A stretch of 64,000 bases of DNA from Micromonospora sp. NBC_01796 (GCF_035917455.1 NZ_CP109078.1:8354001-8418000); one strand, 5' to 3'. Shown: positions 29,367 through 38,412, numbered from the stretch's first letter. Notes: generated by a model from the sequence alone, not told the origin. A program made the numbers and translations.

Positions 29367-30212
29367 TCAGCGCGTCGCCGCGGTGCTGAATGCCCGCACC
29401 GCCAACGGCACGGTGATCACCATCATCAGCGCCAGCACCACCATGGCCACCAGCACCGGCTGCTCCGATGGAAGGCTGCCGCTGGCCGCGATCGGGTTGC
29501 CCCAAAGGTGGCGGCAGGCGGCGGCCACGCAGCTCAACGGGTTCCATTCCGCGACGGCACCCAGCCAGCCCGGCATCCGTTCGGTGGAGAGAAACGCGTT
29601 GGAGACGAACGAGAAGAGTACGAGCAGGAGCGAGCCGGTCGACTCGATCGACTCGAGACTGCGCATCACCAGCCCCAGCAGCACGCCGACCCAGAGCGTC
29701 GCGTAACTGAACAGCAGGAGCAGTGCGAATCCGGCGACGGTCTGGCCGAGCCCGTTGTGCGGACGCCAGCCGAGCAGCACACCCATTCCGGTGACCAGGA
29801 GCAGGGTCACCGCCGAGAGGATCAGATCGGCGACCGTGTGCCCGATCAGCACAGCCGCACGCGAGATCGACAGCGTACGGAACCGGTCGACCAGGCCGTT
29901 GCGCAGATCCTCGGCCATACCGACCGCGGTCGGACCGATGGCCGTCAGCCCGATCTGCGCGGCGACCCCGGCGAAGATGTACTCCTGGTAGGTGCCGCCC
30001 CCCGGCACCACGATGGACGCCTCGAACAGGTAGCCGAGGGCCACGATCATGACGAGCGGGTTCAACGCGACCGCGAGCAGTTTGCCCGGGCTGCGGCGCA
30101 GGTGCCGCAGTCGCCGGCCGACCAGCGCGGTCACGTCTCCGAAGATCGGCACGACGTCGTCGAAACGATCCAGGACGGCTACGCGTCCGCCGTCGAGCAC
30201 ACCTGCACTCAT
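29367..30212 (-). CDS. ABC-2 type transporter permease (DrrB-like)
   Basis: A 281-residue permease with six hydrophobic helices and the ABC-2 family region near residues 125-245. It overlaps the ATPase gene by ATGA. Together they form a drug-type exporter like daunorubicin DrrAB, consistent with product export and self-protection. It is the last gene of the core minus-strand transcription unit and is followed by a strong hairpin. Confidence 0.92.
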   Translation of the reverse strand: MSAGVLDGGRVAVLDRFDDVVPIFGDVTALVGRRLRHLRRSPGKLLAVALNPLVMIVALGYLFEASIVVPGGGTYQEYIFAGVAAQIGLTAIGPTAVGMAEDLRNGLVDRFRTLSISRAAVLIGHTVADLILSAVTLLLVTGMGVLLGWRPHNGLGQTVAGFALLLLFSYATLWVGVLLGLVMRSLESIESTGSLLLVLFSFVSNAFLSTERMPGWLGAVAEWNPLSCVAAACRHLWGNPIAASGSLPSEQPVLVAMVVLALMMVITVPLAVRAFSTAATR

Positions 30213-31162
30213 GACTCGCCGCCCTTGGTCGTCGGTGCTCCGGTGAGTTGGAAGAAGACGTCGTCGAGGGAGGGCCGGCGCAGGGCGAAGTCGGTGACGT
30301 CCAGGCCGGCGGCCCGCAGGGCAGCCGCCGCCTCCGCGATGCTGTCGATGCCACTGATCAACTGTGCCGAAACGGTGTCACCGGCCCGGCTCACCATCGG
30401 CGGACCGACCGCGACCGGCACCAGGGCGGCGAGCGCGGCGGGAACCAGATCCGCGCGGACCGAAACCTCGAGCCGCTCCCCACCGACCTTGCGCTTGAGC
30501 TCGTCCGGCGTCCCCTCGGCGATCACCCGCCCGCTGTCGATGACCACGAGCTGGTTGGCCAGTTGGTCGGCCTCCTCCAGGTACTGCGTGGTCAGCAACA
30601 CGGTCACCCCTTCGGCGACCTGGTCGCGTACCAGCGCCCAGAGGGTGGCCCGGCTGGTCGGGTCGAGACCGGTGGTCGGCTCGTCGAGGAACAGCACCGG
30701 CGGCTCGGCGATCAGGCAGGTGGCCAGGTCCAGTCGCCGGCGCATTCCACCGGAGTAGGTCCGCACCGGTCGCCGCGCCGCGTCCGTCAGATCGAACCGT
30801 TCCAGCAGCTCGGTCGCCCGTTCCCGGGAACGCCGCCGGCCGAGCCGCGACAGCCGGGCGAGCAGGACGATGTTCTCCTCGCCCGTCAGGGTGTCGTCGA
30901 CGGCCGCGTACTGCCCGGAGAGACCGATCTTCCGCCGGACCTCCCGGGCCTGTCCGACCACGTCGAACCCGGCCACCCGTACCCGGCCCCGGTCGGGGGC
31001 GAGCAGCGTGGTCAGGATCCGGACCATGGTCGTCTTACCCGCGCCGTTCGGCCCGAGTACGCCCAGCACCGTGCCGGCCGGCACGGTCAAGCTCACCTCG
31101 GAGAGCACAGCTCGGCCACCGTACGACTTGCCGAGTGCCTCGACCTCTATCGCCAGGTCCAT
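30209..31162 (-). CDS. ABC transporter ATP-binding protein (DrrA-like)
   Basis: The frame is open from 31213, but ATG 31162 with a GGGGGAG site upstream is the better start (317 residues). Walker A GPNGAGKTT lies near residue 38, signature YSGGMRRRLDLA near 136, and Walker B LFLDEPTTGLDP near 159. The C-terminal half carries the DUF4162-like extension of DrrA proteins. It powers the permease next to it and is transcribed with the biosynthetic genes. Confidence 0.94.
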   Translation of the reverse strand: MDLAIEVEALGKSYGGRAVLSEVSLTVPAGTVLGVLGPNGAGKTTMVRILTTLLAPDRGRVRVAGFDVVGQAREVRRKIGLSGQYAAVDDTLTGEENIVLLARLSRLGRRRSRERATELLERFDLTDAARRPVRTYSGGMRRRLDLATCLIAEPPVLFLDEPTTGLDPTSRATLWALVRDQVAEGVTVLLTTQYLEEADQLANQLVVIDSGRVIAEGTPDELKRKVGGERLEVSVRADLVPAALAALVPVAVGPPMVSRAGDTVSAQLISGIDSIAEAAAALRAAGLDVTDFALRRPSLDDVFFQLTGAPTTKGGES

Positions 31163-31196
31163 CGCTCCCCCAATCGGTTGTTCGCGGGCCACGGCA

Positions 31197-32324
31197 CTAG
31201 GCGCGCACGGCAAGCAGGATCCGGTGCATCGGCGTGTCGATCAGACGGATTCGGCGCAGTCCCGCCGTGTTGAGCCACTGGTCGTACTCGCTCAGCGTGT
31301 AGGCGTCCCCGCCGCCGGTGGCGAGCATCGAGGCGGCGAAGAGTCGGAAGAACCGGTCCTGGGTCGTACCGGGTCCGGTGCCATCGTCGATGATCTGGTC
31401 GATGATGGCGACGACGCCGCCGTCGGCCAGCGACTTGCTGGCCTTGAGGCTGAGGTCCTGCGCCGCTTCCGGGGTCTGGAGGTGGAAGATGTTGGCGAAC
31501 AGCACCAGGTCGAAGCCGCTGCCCCAGTCCTGTTCCCAGAAGTCCCGCACCACCGCGTCGAACCTTGCCTCCACCCCCACCCGTTCGCTCTGCGACCGGG
31601 CGATCGGGACGATCCGGGGTACGTCAATCCCGAGACCGGACATCGCCGGGAACTCCCGCAGCATGAGCTGGCTGTACAGGCCGGTGCCGCAGCCCACGTC
31701 GAGCAGCTTCGTGGCCTGGTACGGGGTCCAGCCGTGTTCGCGCAACGCGCCCGCGAGGGCGGAGACGATCGGCGGCGCCCAGAAGTTGATGCCTCGTGCC
31801 AACGACTCGTACTGGACGTCGGAGATCTGGTTGTGCTGCTGCGTCGCGCCGCCGGTGCCGCGTACCTCGTCGGCCAGATTGCGCCAGGCGTCCCACGCCC
31901 GCATCCGGTCGTAGCGCATCTTGCCCGCCAGGCTGTACAGGCCATCGGGCCGCAGGCACTCCCGCAGGTCCGACGGGAGCGTGTAACCCACCGCGCCGTC
32001 GGTCACCGTACGGTCGAGAATCTCGTACGCGTACAGCGCGTCCAACAGCACCCGCATGCCGCGCGGATTGGTGTCGAGCTCGTCGGCCAGTTGCGCGGCC
32101 GTGACCGGCTGGTCCCCGAGTGCCACGAAGACACCGAGGTCGAAGGCGGCCTCGATCACCCCCGGCGCCCAGATCCCGATCAGGTGCTCGTACATTCGGT
32201 GCGCGGCACGGACGACACCGTGGTCGGCACCGGACGCCGAGACGAGATCCATGTCGACGAGGCTGGTCATCTCCTCCGCAGTACCCACCGCTGCGGCAGT
32301 CGGCTGTGGTGTGGACAGTCTCAC
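31197..32324 (-). CDS. O-methyltransferase (methyltransferase family 2)
   Basis: A 375-residue SAM-dependent methyltransferase with an N-terminal winged-helix dimerisation domain (about 35-120) and a catalytic domain with LLDVGCGTGLYSQ near residues 210-222. The post-I motif region is GLGIDVPRIVP and the later motif DLVLFANIFHL. Family members methylate hydroxyls on polyketides, carotenoid-like chains or tyrosines. It is 42 bp downstream of the desaturase-like gene in the same unit, so a group on the acyl chain or an oxygen added by the P450 is the likely target. The exact site is unknown. Confidence 0.88.
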   Translation of the reverse strand: MRLSTPQPTAAAVGTAEEMTSLVDMDLVSASGADHGVVRAAHRMYEHLIGIWAPGVIEAAFDLGVFVALGDQPVTAAQLADELDTNPRGMRVLLDALYAYEILDRTVTDGAVGYTLPSDLRECLRPDGLYSLAGKMRYDRMRAWDAWRNLADEVRGTGGATQQHNQISDVQYESLARGINFWAPPIVSALAGALREHGWTPYQATKLLDVGCGTGLYSQLMLREFPAMSGLGIDVPRIVPIARSQSERVGVEARFDAVVRDFWEQDWGSGFDLVLFANIFHLQTPEAAQDLSLKASKSLADGGVVAIIDQIIDDGTGPGTTQDRFFRLFAASMLATGGGDAYTLSEYDQWLNTAGLRRIRLIDTPMHRILLAVRA

Positions 32325-32366
32325 GGTTCGATCCCCATTCGTTCAGGTGAATGTGTCGGGCGTTGA

Positions 32367-34055
32367 TCAGCCAATGCGGGCGAGTCCCCGCGCGTCTCGT
32401 CGGGCGGTGCCTCGGGACACGGCCAGCGGATCCCAGTCCGCCGGGCGGTCCGGAAGGACGGCCGGGTCACCGATCACCGTGCCGGACCGGGCCTGGGCGA
32501 GCAGCGGCCGGTCGAGGATCTGTCCGGCGCACATGGCACCACCGACCATCACCCCGCCGATCCCGCTGCCGTGCCGGGTGCTCTGGCCGACCACGTACAG
32601 CCCCGGCACGGTGGTCCGGGTGTCCGGTCGGGTACCGACGCCGGCGCCCCAGCGGCCCAGGCCGTAGGGGGTGCCGCCGGTGGACCAGGTGTAGCGCTCC
32701 TGACTCAGCGGCGTCGCCGTCTCGAGATGCACTATCCGGTCCCGGAACGGACCGAGTGCCTCCTCCGCGGCGTCGAGCATCGCGTCCGTCACCCGCTGCT
32801 TCTCCCGCTGGTAGACCTCGTTGCGGCGGTAGCGTCCGCCCTCCGCCGGGCCGGTGCTCACCCCCCACCGCTCGTATCCCGGTGGGCAGAGGGTCATCAG
32901 TTGGAAGTTCGAGTGTCCGGGTGGGCACACCGCGCGGTTGTGCGGATCCTTCAGCGACGCGAAGGAACAGAACAGGTAGTCCACCGTGTCGAACGAGCCG
33001 GCGGCCAACCGGGCGTAGAGCCCTTCGATGTCGTCGTCGCGCAACCACCACAGGTTCGCGTTGCGCCGCTCCGGCAGCGGCGTGTCCAGTGCGACGTAGA
33101 GCACCGTCAGCGCCAGGGTCGGCACCGCCCGGTCGGTCTTCTCCACCACCGCCGTGGTGAAGGCGTCGCTGCCGCCGGCCAGTTCCAGGACGGTCCGGCG
33201 GTAGTCCGCGTTGCACACCACCAGGTCGGCCCGGATGGTCCGGCCGTCGGCGAGCGTCACCCCGGTCGCCCGCCCGCCCTCGACCAGGATTCGGGACACC
33301 GCACAGCGCGTCCACAGCTCGCCGCCGTTGGATTCCAGGGACTCCACCAGCGAGGCGGCAAGCATCTGCCCACCGCCCTCCGGGTAGTAGGCGCCGTGCA
33401 GGTAGTGGTCGATCATCCTGACGTGCACGCCGACCGAGGCGGCCGACGGCGCCAGCCCGTAGTTGCCGCTCTGCGCGGCCAGCACGGACCGCGCCGGTCT
33501 GGAGAGCCGGCAGTGGTCGAACAGATCGGCCAGGGTCCGTCGGTGCCACGCCACGGTCGTCGACGCCTCGATCCGGTGACCGCCGCCGGGCGTCGGGGGG
33601 AGACCCGGCGCGGCCCGCACCACCTCCGCGCAGACGTCGAAGTACCGGAGCAAACCTTCGGTCTCGGCGGGGAAGGTGGCAAGCAGCCGGTCCCGATAAC
33701 GGTCCCAGCCCGCCGGTACGTCGACCGACCGCCCCGGCATCACGATGTGGTCGAAACCGTCCTGGTCCATCGGTCGGAACCGGACCCGATCACGCAGACC
33801 CAGACCGGCGAGGATGGCGGGAATGGTGCCGCCCGGCCCGCAGTCGCCGAGATAGTGCACGCCGACGTCGAACTCGTACGCGCGCCTGCGCCGGAAGACG
33901 TGCCCGTTGCCGCCGGCGACGTCGTGCTGTTCGAGGACCAGCACCCGCCGGCCGCTCGCCGCGAGGTAGCCGGCGCAGGTCAGGCCCCCGAGTCCGCTAC
34001 CCACGACAACCACGTCCCACGACAGGTCGTCACCGCGCATCGATTGTCCCGGCAT
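32367..34055 (-). CDS. CrtI/phytoene-desaturase-like FAD oxidoreductase
   Basis: A 562-residue flavoprotein starting at ATG 34055, which shares one base with the ketoreductase stop (TGATG). The FAD dinucleotide fold VVVGSGLGGLTCAGYLAASG is near residues 14-33, with GGNGHVFRRRRAYEFDVGVHYLG just after. The C-terminal CrtI signature is GLYVVGQSTRHGSGIGGVMVGG near 505-526. The family desaturates or isomerises long conjugated chains. Comparable enzymes occur with KS/CLF genes in cinnamoyl-lipid peptide clusters, where extra oxidation of a polyene yields a benzene ring. Here it probably oxidises the ACP-bound or released polyene. Confidence 0.88.
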   Translation of the reverse strand: MPGQSMRGDDLSWDVVVVGSGLGGLTCAGYLAASGRRVLVLEQHDVAGGNGHVFRRRRAYEFDVGVHYLGDCGPGGTIPAILAGLGLRDRVRFRPMDQDGFDHIVMPGRSVDVPAGWDRYRDRLLATFPAETEGLLRYFDVCAEVVRAAPGLPPTPGGGHRIEASTTVAWHRRTLADLFDHCRLSRPARSVLAAQSGNYGLAPSAASVGVHVRMIDHYLHGAYYPEGGGQMLAASLVESLESNGGELWTRCAVSRILVEGGRATGVTLADGRTIRADLVVCNADYRRTVLELAGGSDAFTTAVVEKTDRAVPTLALTVLYVALDTPLPERRNANLWWLRDDDIEGLYARLAAGSFDTVDYLFCSFASLKDPHNRAVCPPGHSNFQLMTLCPPGYERWGVSTGPAEGGRYRRNEVYQREKQRVTDAMLDAAEEALGPFRDRIVHLETATPLSQERYTWSTGGTPYGLGRWGAGVGTRPDTRTTVPGLYVVGQSTRHGSGIGGVMVGGAMCAGQILDRPLLAQARSGTVIGDPAVLPDRPADWDPLAVSRGTARRDARGLARIG

Positions 34056-34825
34056 CAGATCGATATCCCGCCGTGAATCTCGACGACCGAGCCCGTGATG
34101 TAGGTGGCCCGGTCCGAGGCCAGGAAGGAGACCAGGTCGGCGACCTCCTCGGCGGTACCCATCCGACCCAGCGCGACCGAATCGCGAATCCGCTCGCTGA
34201 CCGAACCGGACAGGGCGTCGGTCATGTCGGTGTCGATGAAGCCGGGTGCCACCACGTTGGCCCGGATCCCGTACCGGCCGACCTCCTTGGCCAGCGCCTT
34301 CGAGAATCCGATGATCCCGGCCTTTGCCGCGGAATAGTTGGTCTGCTTGGCATTGCCGTACACGCCGGAGACGGACGAGATGTTGACGATGCAACCACGC
34401 CTGCGCTTCATCATGCCGAAGGCCGCCGCACGGCAGACGTGGTAGACGCCGTCCAGGTTGGTGCGCATCACGGCACCCCAGTTGTCGTCCGACATCGTCA
34501 CCAGAGGGCCGTCGCGGGTGATGCCGGCGGAGGTCACCGCCACCGAGATCGGACCCACCTCGCGTTCCGTCCGGCTGATCCAGGCGCGCACCGCATCGGC
34601 GTCGGCCACATCGACCCTGCTGGCGACCACCCGGGTGCCCCACTTGCCGGCCTGGACCGTCACCTGGTGCGCGGACTCCTCGTCGGCCCGGTAGCAGAAG
34701 GCGACGTCGAATCCCTCCTCCGCCAGCCGCAGCACGGTCGCCCTGCCGATGCCCCGGGACCCACCACTGACCACCGCGAGCCGCGATGCGCCCTCGTCCA
34801 TGATTCCGTCTCCCATTCCCATCAC
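34055..34825 (-). CDS. 3-oxoacyl-ACP reductase (FabG-like ketoreductase of type II PKS)
   Basis: A 256-residue SDR of the FabG type that reduces beta-keto groups on the ACP-bound chain with NADPH. Motifs: GGSRGIG at 21-27, catalytic Ser151 in IVNISSVSG, Tyr164 and Lys168 in YSAAK, and IHGGISI at the end. The start overlaps the stop of the dehydratase-like gene (ATGA). Several Met codons lie within the first nine residues, so the exact start is uncertain. With the KS, CLF and dehydratases it completes a reducing cycle up to the enoyl stage. No enoyl reductase is present, so double bonds should remain. Confidence 0.93.
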   Translation of the reverse strand: MMGMGDGIMDEGASRLAVVSGGSRGIGRATVLRLAEEGFDVAFCYRADEESAHQVTVQAGKWGTRVVASRVDVADADAVRAWISRTEREVGPISVAVTSAGITRDGPLVTMSDDNWGAVMRTNLDGVYHVCRAAAFGMMKRRRGCIVNISSVSGVYGNAKQTNYSAAKAGIIGFSKALAKEVGRYGIRANVVAPGFIDTDMTDALSGSVSERIRDSVALGRMGTAEEVADLVSFLASDRATYITGSVVEIHGGISI

Positions 34826-35346
34826 CGATCCACCGAAGCGCCGACACTCGTCGGGTCACTCCCCTGCCGGGCCGCCGGGCTCCCGTACTCCGGGACCCGC
34901 AACTCCATCCGTGGGCGCATCGTCACCACCGCCTGGCGTACGGTCAGCACCCCGGTGGTACCCACCAGGCTGTGGCCCTCGATGATCGCGGTGTCCGCGA
35001 CCTCCCGCACCAGCCGTGCGTGATGCTCGACCAGGTCACCGGGGAGAACCGGGTCGCCGTACCCGACCCCGGAGATCGCACCGAGCAGCATGACGCGATC
35101 CGAACCGGCGTCGGCGGTGGTCAACAACAGGCCCGCGGCCTGCACCCAGGACTCCAGCAGCAGGGTCCGTGGGTACGCCACCCGGCGCTCGTCGCTGTCC
35201 AGAGCCGTGCCGGCGTACCACGGCTCGTTGCGCGTCACCGCCTTTACGGCGACGATCCGGTTACCCGGCTCGATCGTCACCACCCGGTCGATCAGCAACA
35301 TCGGGTACCGGTGTGCGAGCGACGGCTGCGGCGTCGTACCCATCAC
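34822..35346 (-). CDS. hot-dog dehydratase subunit lacking the catalytic His
   Basis: A 174-residue FabZ-like protein. It has the N-terminal HRYPMLLIDRV segment and a Glu at residue 65 (LLLESWVQAAG) where FabZ has its catalytic acid. The GHFPxxPVMPG segment that supplies the catalytic His is replaced by GTALDSDERRVAYPR, so the His is gone. The next gene upstream has the opposite pattern: GHFPG intact and no HRYP start. The pair probably forms a heterodimer with one working site, as described for the ApeI/ApeP dehydratase of aryl polyene synthesis. It overlaps both neighbours by 4 bp. Confidence 0.85.
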   Translation of the reverse strand: MMGTTPQPSLAHRYPMLLIDRVVTIEPGNRIVAVKAVTRNEPWYAGTALDSDERRVAYPRTLLLESWVQAAGLLLTTADAGSDRVMLLGAISGVGYGDPVLPGDLVEHHARLVREVADTAIIEGHSLVGTTGVLTVRQAVVTMRPRMELRVPEYGSPAARQGSDPTSVGASVDR

Positions 35347-35768
35347 CGGTCACCTCGCCGCAGCCGGAGCCGGACCAGCGCGGCGAGCCCGCGCTCTGTC
35401 GACACCCGGGCGGCGCAACCCGTCCCCTGGTCGACCCGGTCCCACTCGACCTCGATCGCCAGGGTGTCCCCCGGATATACAGCGTCGCGGAAACGGGCCG
35501 ATTCGACCGTGTCGAGGTGGAGCGGGCCGAACTCGGGCGGTGCCGTACGCGTCGCCGCCTGGAGCACCGCCTCGATGACGCACACTCCGGGAAAGATCGG
35601 GAAGCCCGGAAAGTGTCCGGCGAGGACGGGCTCGTCCGGGCGTACCCTGAAGCTGGCCGCCGACCGCCACCCGCCATCGACCAGGGCCGCCTGCCGGACC
35701 ACCCGGACCGGTTCCCGCAGCGGACTCAGCGGCTGCCGGACCGACGTCGAGGTCGCCTCAGGATGCAT
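35343..35768 (-). CDS. 3-hydroxyacyl-ACP dehydratase, catalytic hot-dog subunit
   Basis: A 141-residue FabA/FabZ-type protein. The active-site segment GHFPGFPIFPGVCVIEAVLQA lies near residues 51-71 and supplies both the catalytic His (GHFPG) and the acidic residue (IEA). It removes water from the 3-hydroxyacyl-ACP to make a trans double bond. It overlaps the chain-length-factor gene by 11 bp and the inactive-looking dehydratase gene by 4 bp, which suggests matched expression and a complex. Confidence 0.9.
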   Translation of the reverse strand: MHPEATSTSVRQPLSPLREPVRVVRQAALVDGGWRSAASFRVRPDEPVLAGHFPGFPIFPGVCVIEAVLQAATRTAPPEFGPLHLDTVESARFRDAVYPGDTLAIEVEWDRVDQGTGCAARVSTERGLAALVRLRLRRGDR

Positions 35769-36864
35769 CGCAGAGCCTCAGCAGGGCGCAGGCCACGGTG
35801 CCGTCCCGATCCACCGAGGTGACCAGCGCGACCCGCCCGCCGAGACCACCGGCGGTGTGCGCGGTCGCCAGCACCGACCCGATCTGGAAGGCCCCGGACA
35901 CGCACGCGGTCTCGCCGAGCAGACCCGACACCGACGGCAGCACCGTCACCTCGTCACCGAGGGTCTCGGCGACCACCTGCCGCTCGTGTCCCCCCAGCGG
36001 TCCGGGCGCGTCGCTGAGCGCCACGAGGTCGACATCCGCCGCGGCGAGGCCGGCGGCCTTCAGCGCCGCGAGGATGCAGGCCGCCAACTCCGCACGCGGG
36101 TCCGCGTCGAAGAAGATCCGCGACTCGACGACCAGGACCTCGGCCAACGGCCGACGATCCGCGCCGACCGCACCGACCGGTTCGACCAGCATCATCAGCG
36201 CGCCCTCGCCGAGCACCACCGGAGTCTCCGGCGCCGCCTGCCGCCACAGCCACGAACGGCTCCGGGAGTAGTCCTCGGTCGCGCCCACCAGTGCCCGCGC
36301 CGCCCGACCGTTGGCCAGCAGCCGGCGGGCGTAACGCAGACCGAGCAGCGCACTGCCCCGCCCGCCCGCCATGGTGGTGTTCGGTCCCCGCAGCTCGTAC
36401 CAGATCGCGCACTGGCCTGCGGCGGCGTTCATCACCGCGTACGGCATCATCGCCGGGTCGACGTAGAAGGGCTTCTCCTCGGTGAGTGAGGCCCGGGTGA
36501 AGTCCATCATCGTCTGGGTGCTGCCGAAGGAGGTACCGAGTACCAGGGCGGTGTCGTCCCGTCCCCGCACGCCCCCGTCCGGGCCGAGCTCCGTCAGCAG
36601 CGCGCCGACGGCCGACAGGGCCAGAGCGGTGCCCCGGTCCATCGCCCTGGTTCCCTTCTTGCCCAGCATCTCCCGGATGTCGAAGCCGGGTACCAGGCAG
36701 GCCCGGTCGTCGGGCACGTCCCACTGCGGGGCGCGCACCTCGGTGTCCGTCGGCCGCTGCTCCCGCAGTCCCTCGACGAACGCCGACCGTCCGACCCCGT
36801 ACGGGGAGACGGCCGCCCAGGCCGTGATGACCAACCGGTCCGCGTCGACCCCCGTGGCACTCAC
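35758..36864 (-). CDS. chain-length factor (KS-beta) of the reducing type II PKS
   Basis: A 368-residue ketosynthase-fold protein without the active-site Cys. At the place of TMATACSAGN in its partner it reads TMAGGRGSAL, with Arg169 where the Cys should be. The later histidine motifs are also eroded. It is shorter than the 410 residues usual for KS-beta. KS-beta forms a heterodimer with KS-alpha and sets the number of extensions. The gene overlaps the KS gene by 4 bp, as in other KS-CLF pairs. Confidence 0.92.
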   Translation of the reverse strand: MSATGVDADRLVITAWAAVSPYGVGRSAFVEGLREQRPTDTEVRAPQWDVPDDRACLVPGFDIREMLGKKGTRAMDRGTALALSAVGALLTELGPDGGVRGRDDTALVLGTSFGSTQTMMDFTRASLTEEKPFYVDPAMMPYAVMNAAAGQCAIWYELRGPNTTMAGGRGSALLGLRYARRLLANGRAARALVGATEDYSRSRSWLWRQAAPETPVVLGEGALMMLVEPVGAVGADRRPLAEVLVVESRIFFDADPRAELAACILAALKAAGLAAADVDLVALSDAPGPLGGHERQVVAETLGDEVTVLPSVSGLLGETACVSGAFQIGSVLATAHTAGGLGGRVALVTSVDRDGTVACALLRLCDAS

Positions 36865-38117
36865 ACCATCACCCCGTTGTCCGCGTCCTCGTAACGGCCG
36901 AGCATGACGATCGCGTTGTTCCCGCCGAAGGCGAGCCCGTTGTTCTGCACCACCCGCAACTGCGCCGGCACCGAATGGTTCGGTACGCAGTCGATGTCGC
37001 AGTCGGGATCGGTCTCGACGTGGTTGATCGTCGGCGGGATGAAGCCCTGTTTGATGGCGAGCGCGCAGGCAATCGCGCTGAGCGCGCTGGCCGCCCCCAT
37101 GGTGTGACCGAGCATCGACTTCAACGAGACGGTGCGCGGTGTGTCAGCGCCGAAGACGCTGCGGATGGCCCGGGTCTCGGTCACGTCGTTCGCCTTCGTA
37201 CCGGTGCCGTGCGCGGAGATCAGGTCGACCTCCGCCGGTGTGACGCCGGCATCCGCGAGGGCCAGCGCCATGCACCGGGCGACGCTGCTCTCGTTGGGCG
37301 CCACCTGGTGGTACGCATCGCAGTTGAGGCCGTAACCGCGGATCTCGGCGTAGATCCGGGCGCCGCGCCGCTGCGCCGACGCGAGTGACTCCAGCATCAG
37401 CACCCCCGCGCCCTCACCGGTGAGGATCCCCTTGCGGTTCTTGTCGAACGGTTGGCAGAACTCCGGCGCGATGGTGCCGAGCCGGTAGAACCCGGTGAAG
37501 GTCTTGCGACACATCGCGTCCGCGCCGCCGCAGAGCGCGAAGTCGACCTCACCGGAACGGACCGCGTCGAAGCCGTACCCGATGGCGTAGTTACCGGCCG
37601 AGCAGGCCGTCGCCATCGTGATCGCCTCCACGTCGGACAGGCCGAGTTCACGGGCGACCGACATGGCCAGACGGGACGCGGGGAGGCGGCGGGCACGGGC
37701 CGGTTCCATCCGGGTCGGCCCGCCGGCCACGTCCTGCCCCACCAGGTGATCGAGGTCGTACGACTCACCGTCGGTGGTACCGATGGAGATGAGTCCGCGT
37801 CGGGCCTGGAGCGTCTCATCGTCCAGACCGGCGTCCGTCACCGCCATCCTGGCCGCCGCCACCGAAAACTGACTGGCCCGACCGAGTTGCTCGATCGGGG
37901 TGTTGCGGATCCACGACTCCGGTTCGAAGCCGACGACCTCGCAGCCGTTGGTGTGGGCGAACCCGGTGGTGTCGAAGACGCTGATCGGCCGGACACCGGA
38001 CCGTCCCGCACGCAGGCCGGCCGCGAACTGATCGGCGCCCACGCCGATGCTGGAGAAGACCCCGACACCGGTGAGCACCACGCGGTGCGCCGAACCTGTT
38101 TCCCTGCTAGCTGACAT
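36861..38117 (-). CDS. beta-ketoacyl-ACP synthase (KS-alpha) of the reducing type II PKS
   Basis: A 418-residue FabF-like condensing enzyme with all catalytic residues: Cys172 (TACSAGN), His303 (AHGTGT) and His338 (LGHTMGAA). It extends the chain with malonyl units on the stand-alone ACP. The full set next to it (ACP, CLF, two dehydratase subunits, ketoreductase, no enoyl reductase, no cyclase or aromatase) is that of highly reducing type II systems such as the ishigamide, aryl polyene and cinnamoyl-lipid pathways. The product should be a conjugated polyene. Chain length cannot be read by eye. Confidence 0.95.
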   Translation of the reverse strand: MSASRETGSAHRVVLTGVGVFSSIGVGADQFAAGLRAGRSGVRPISVFDTTGFAHTNGCEVVGFEPESWIRNTPIEQLGRASQFSVAAARMAVTDAGLDDETLQARRGLISIGTTDGESYDLDHLVGQDVAGGPTRMEPARARRLPASRLAMSVARELGLSDVEAITMATACSAGNYAIGYGFDAVRSGEVDFALCGGADAMCRKTFTGFYRLGTIAPEFCQPFDKNRKGILTGEGAGVLMLESLASAQRRGARIYAEIRGYGLNCDAYHQVAPNESSVARCMALALADAGVTPAEVDLISAHGTGTKANDVTETRAIRSVFGADTPRTVSLKSMLGHTMGAASALSAIACALAIKQGFIPPTINHVETDPDCDIDCVPNHSVPAQLRVVQNNGLAFGGNNAIVMLGRYEDADNGVMV

Positions 38118-38154
38118 GACCGCTCCCGTCCGATCGTCGCGTCGCCTGATCCGG

Positions 38155-38412
38155 CTACCAGTTCGCTGCTTTGGCCACGACGTCGTAGACCCCGCGCAGG
38201 TTGGTCATCCGGGCCATCTCGGCCTGGTCGATGACCACGTGGTAGCGGCGTTCCAGGGCCGACAGCACCTCGATCGCGCCCAGCGAGTCCGAACCGTGCT
38301 CCTCCTGGAAGAGGCTGCTCTCGGTCACTTCCTCCGGTTCGAGCTCCAGGGTCTCGCAGACGATCTCCTTGATCTCCTCGAAGCGTTCGGTGTCGACTGC
38401 GGATGCGCTCAC
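38155..38412 (-). CDS. acyl carrier protein
   Basis: An 85-residue stand-alone ACP with the phosphopantetheine attachment site DSLG at Ser43 in a GSDSLGAIEVLSALE helix. It would carry the growing polyene and present it to the first condensation domain of the NRPS. It lies between the KS and MbtH genes in the same unit. No phosphopantetheinyl transferase or malonyl transferase is encoded in the window, so these must come from elsewhere. Confidence 0.94.
   Translation of the reverse strand: MSASAVDTERFEEIKEIVCETLELEPEEVTESSLFQEEHGSDSLGAIEVLSALERRYHVVIDQAEMARMTNLRGVYDVVAKAANW

Noticed and set aside
32367-34055. Calling the CrtI-like gene a carotenoid desaturase
   Set aside because: No phytoene synthase or other carotenoid gene is present, and the gene overlaps the ketoreductase stop of the PKS set.
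34055-38412. Reading the KS/CLF set as a classical aromatic type II PKS
   Set aside because: There is no cyclase or aromatase, and the set has dehydratases and a FabG-type ketoreductase instead. That fits a reducing polyene system.
36861-38412. Reading the KS, ACP and FabG genes as a primary fatty-acid synthesis operon
   Set aside because: A KS without the active-site Cys lies beside the KS, there is no FabD, FabH or enoyl reductase, and the genes are embedded in an NRPS unit.
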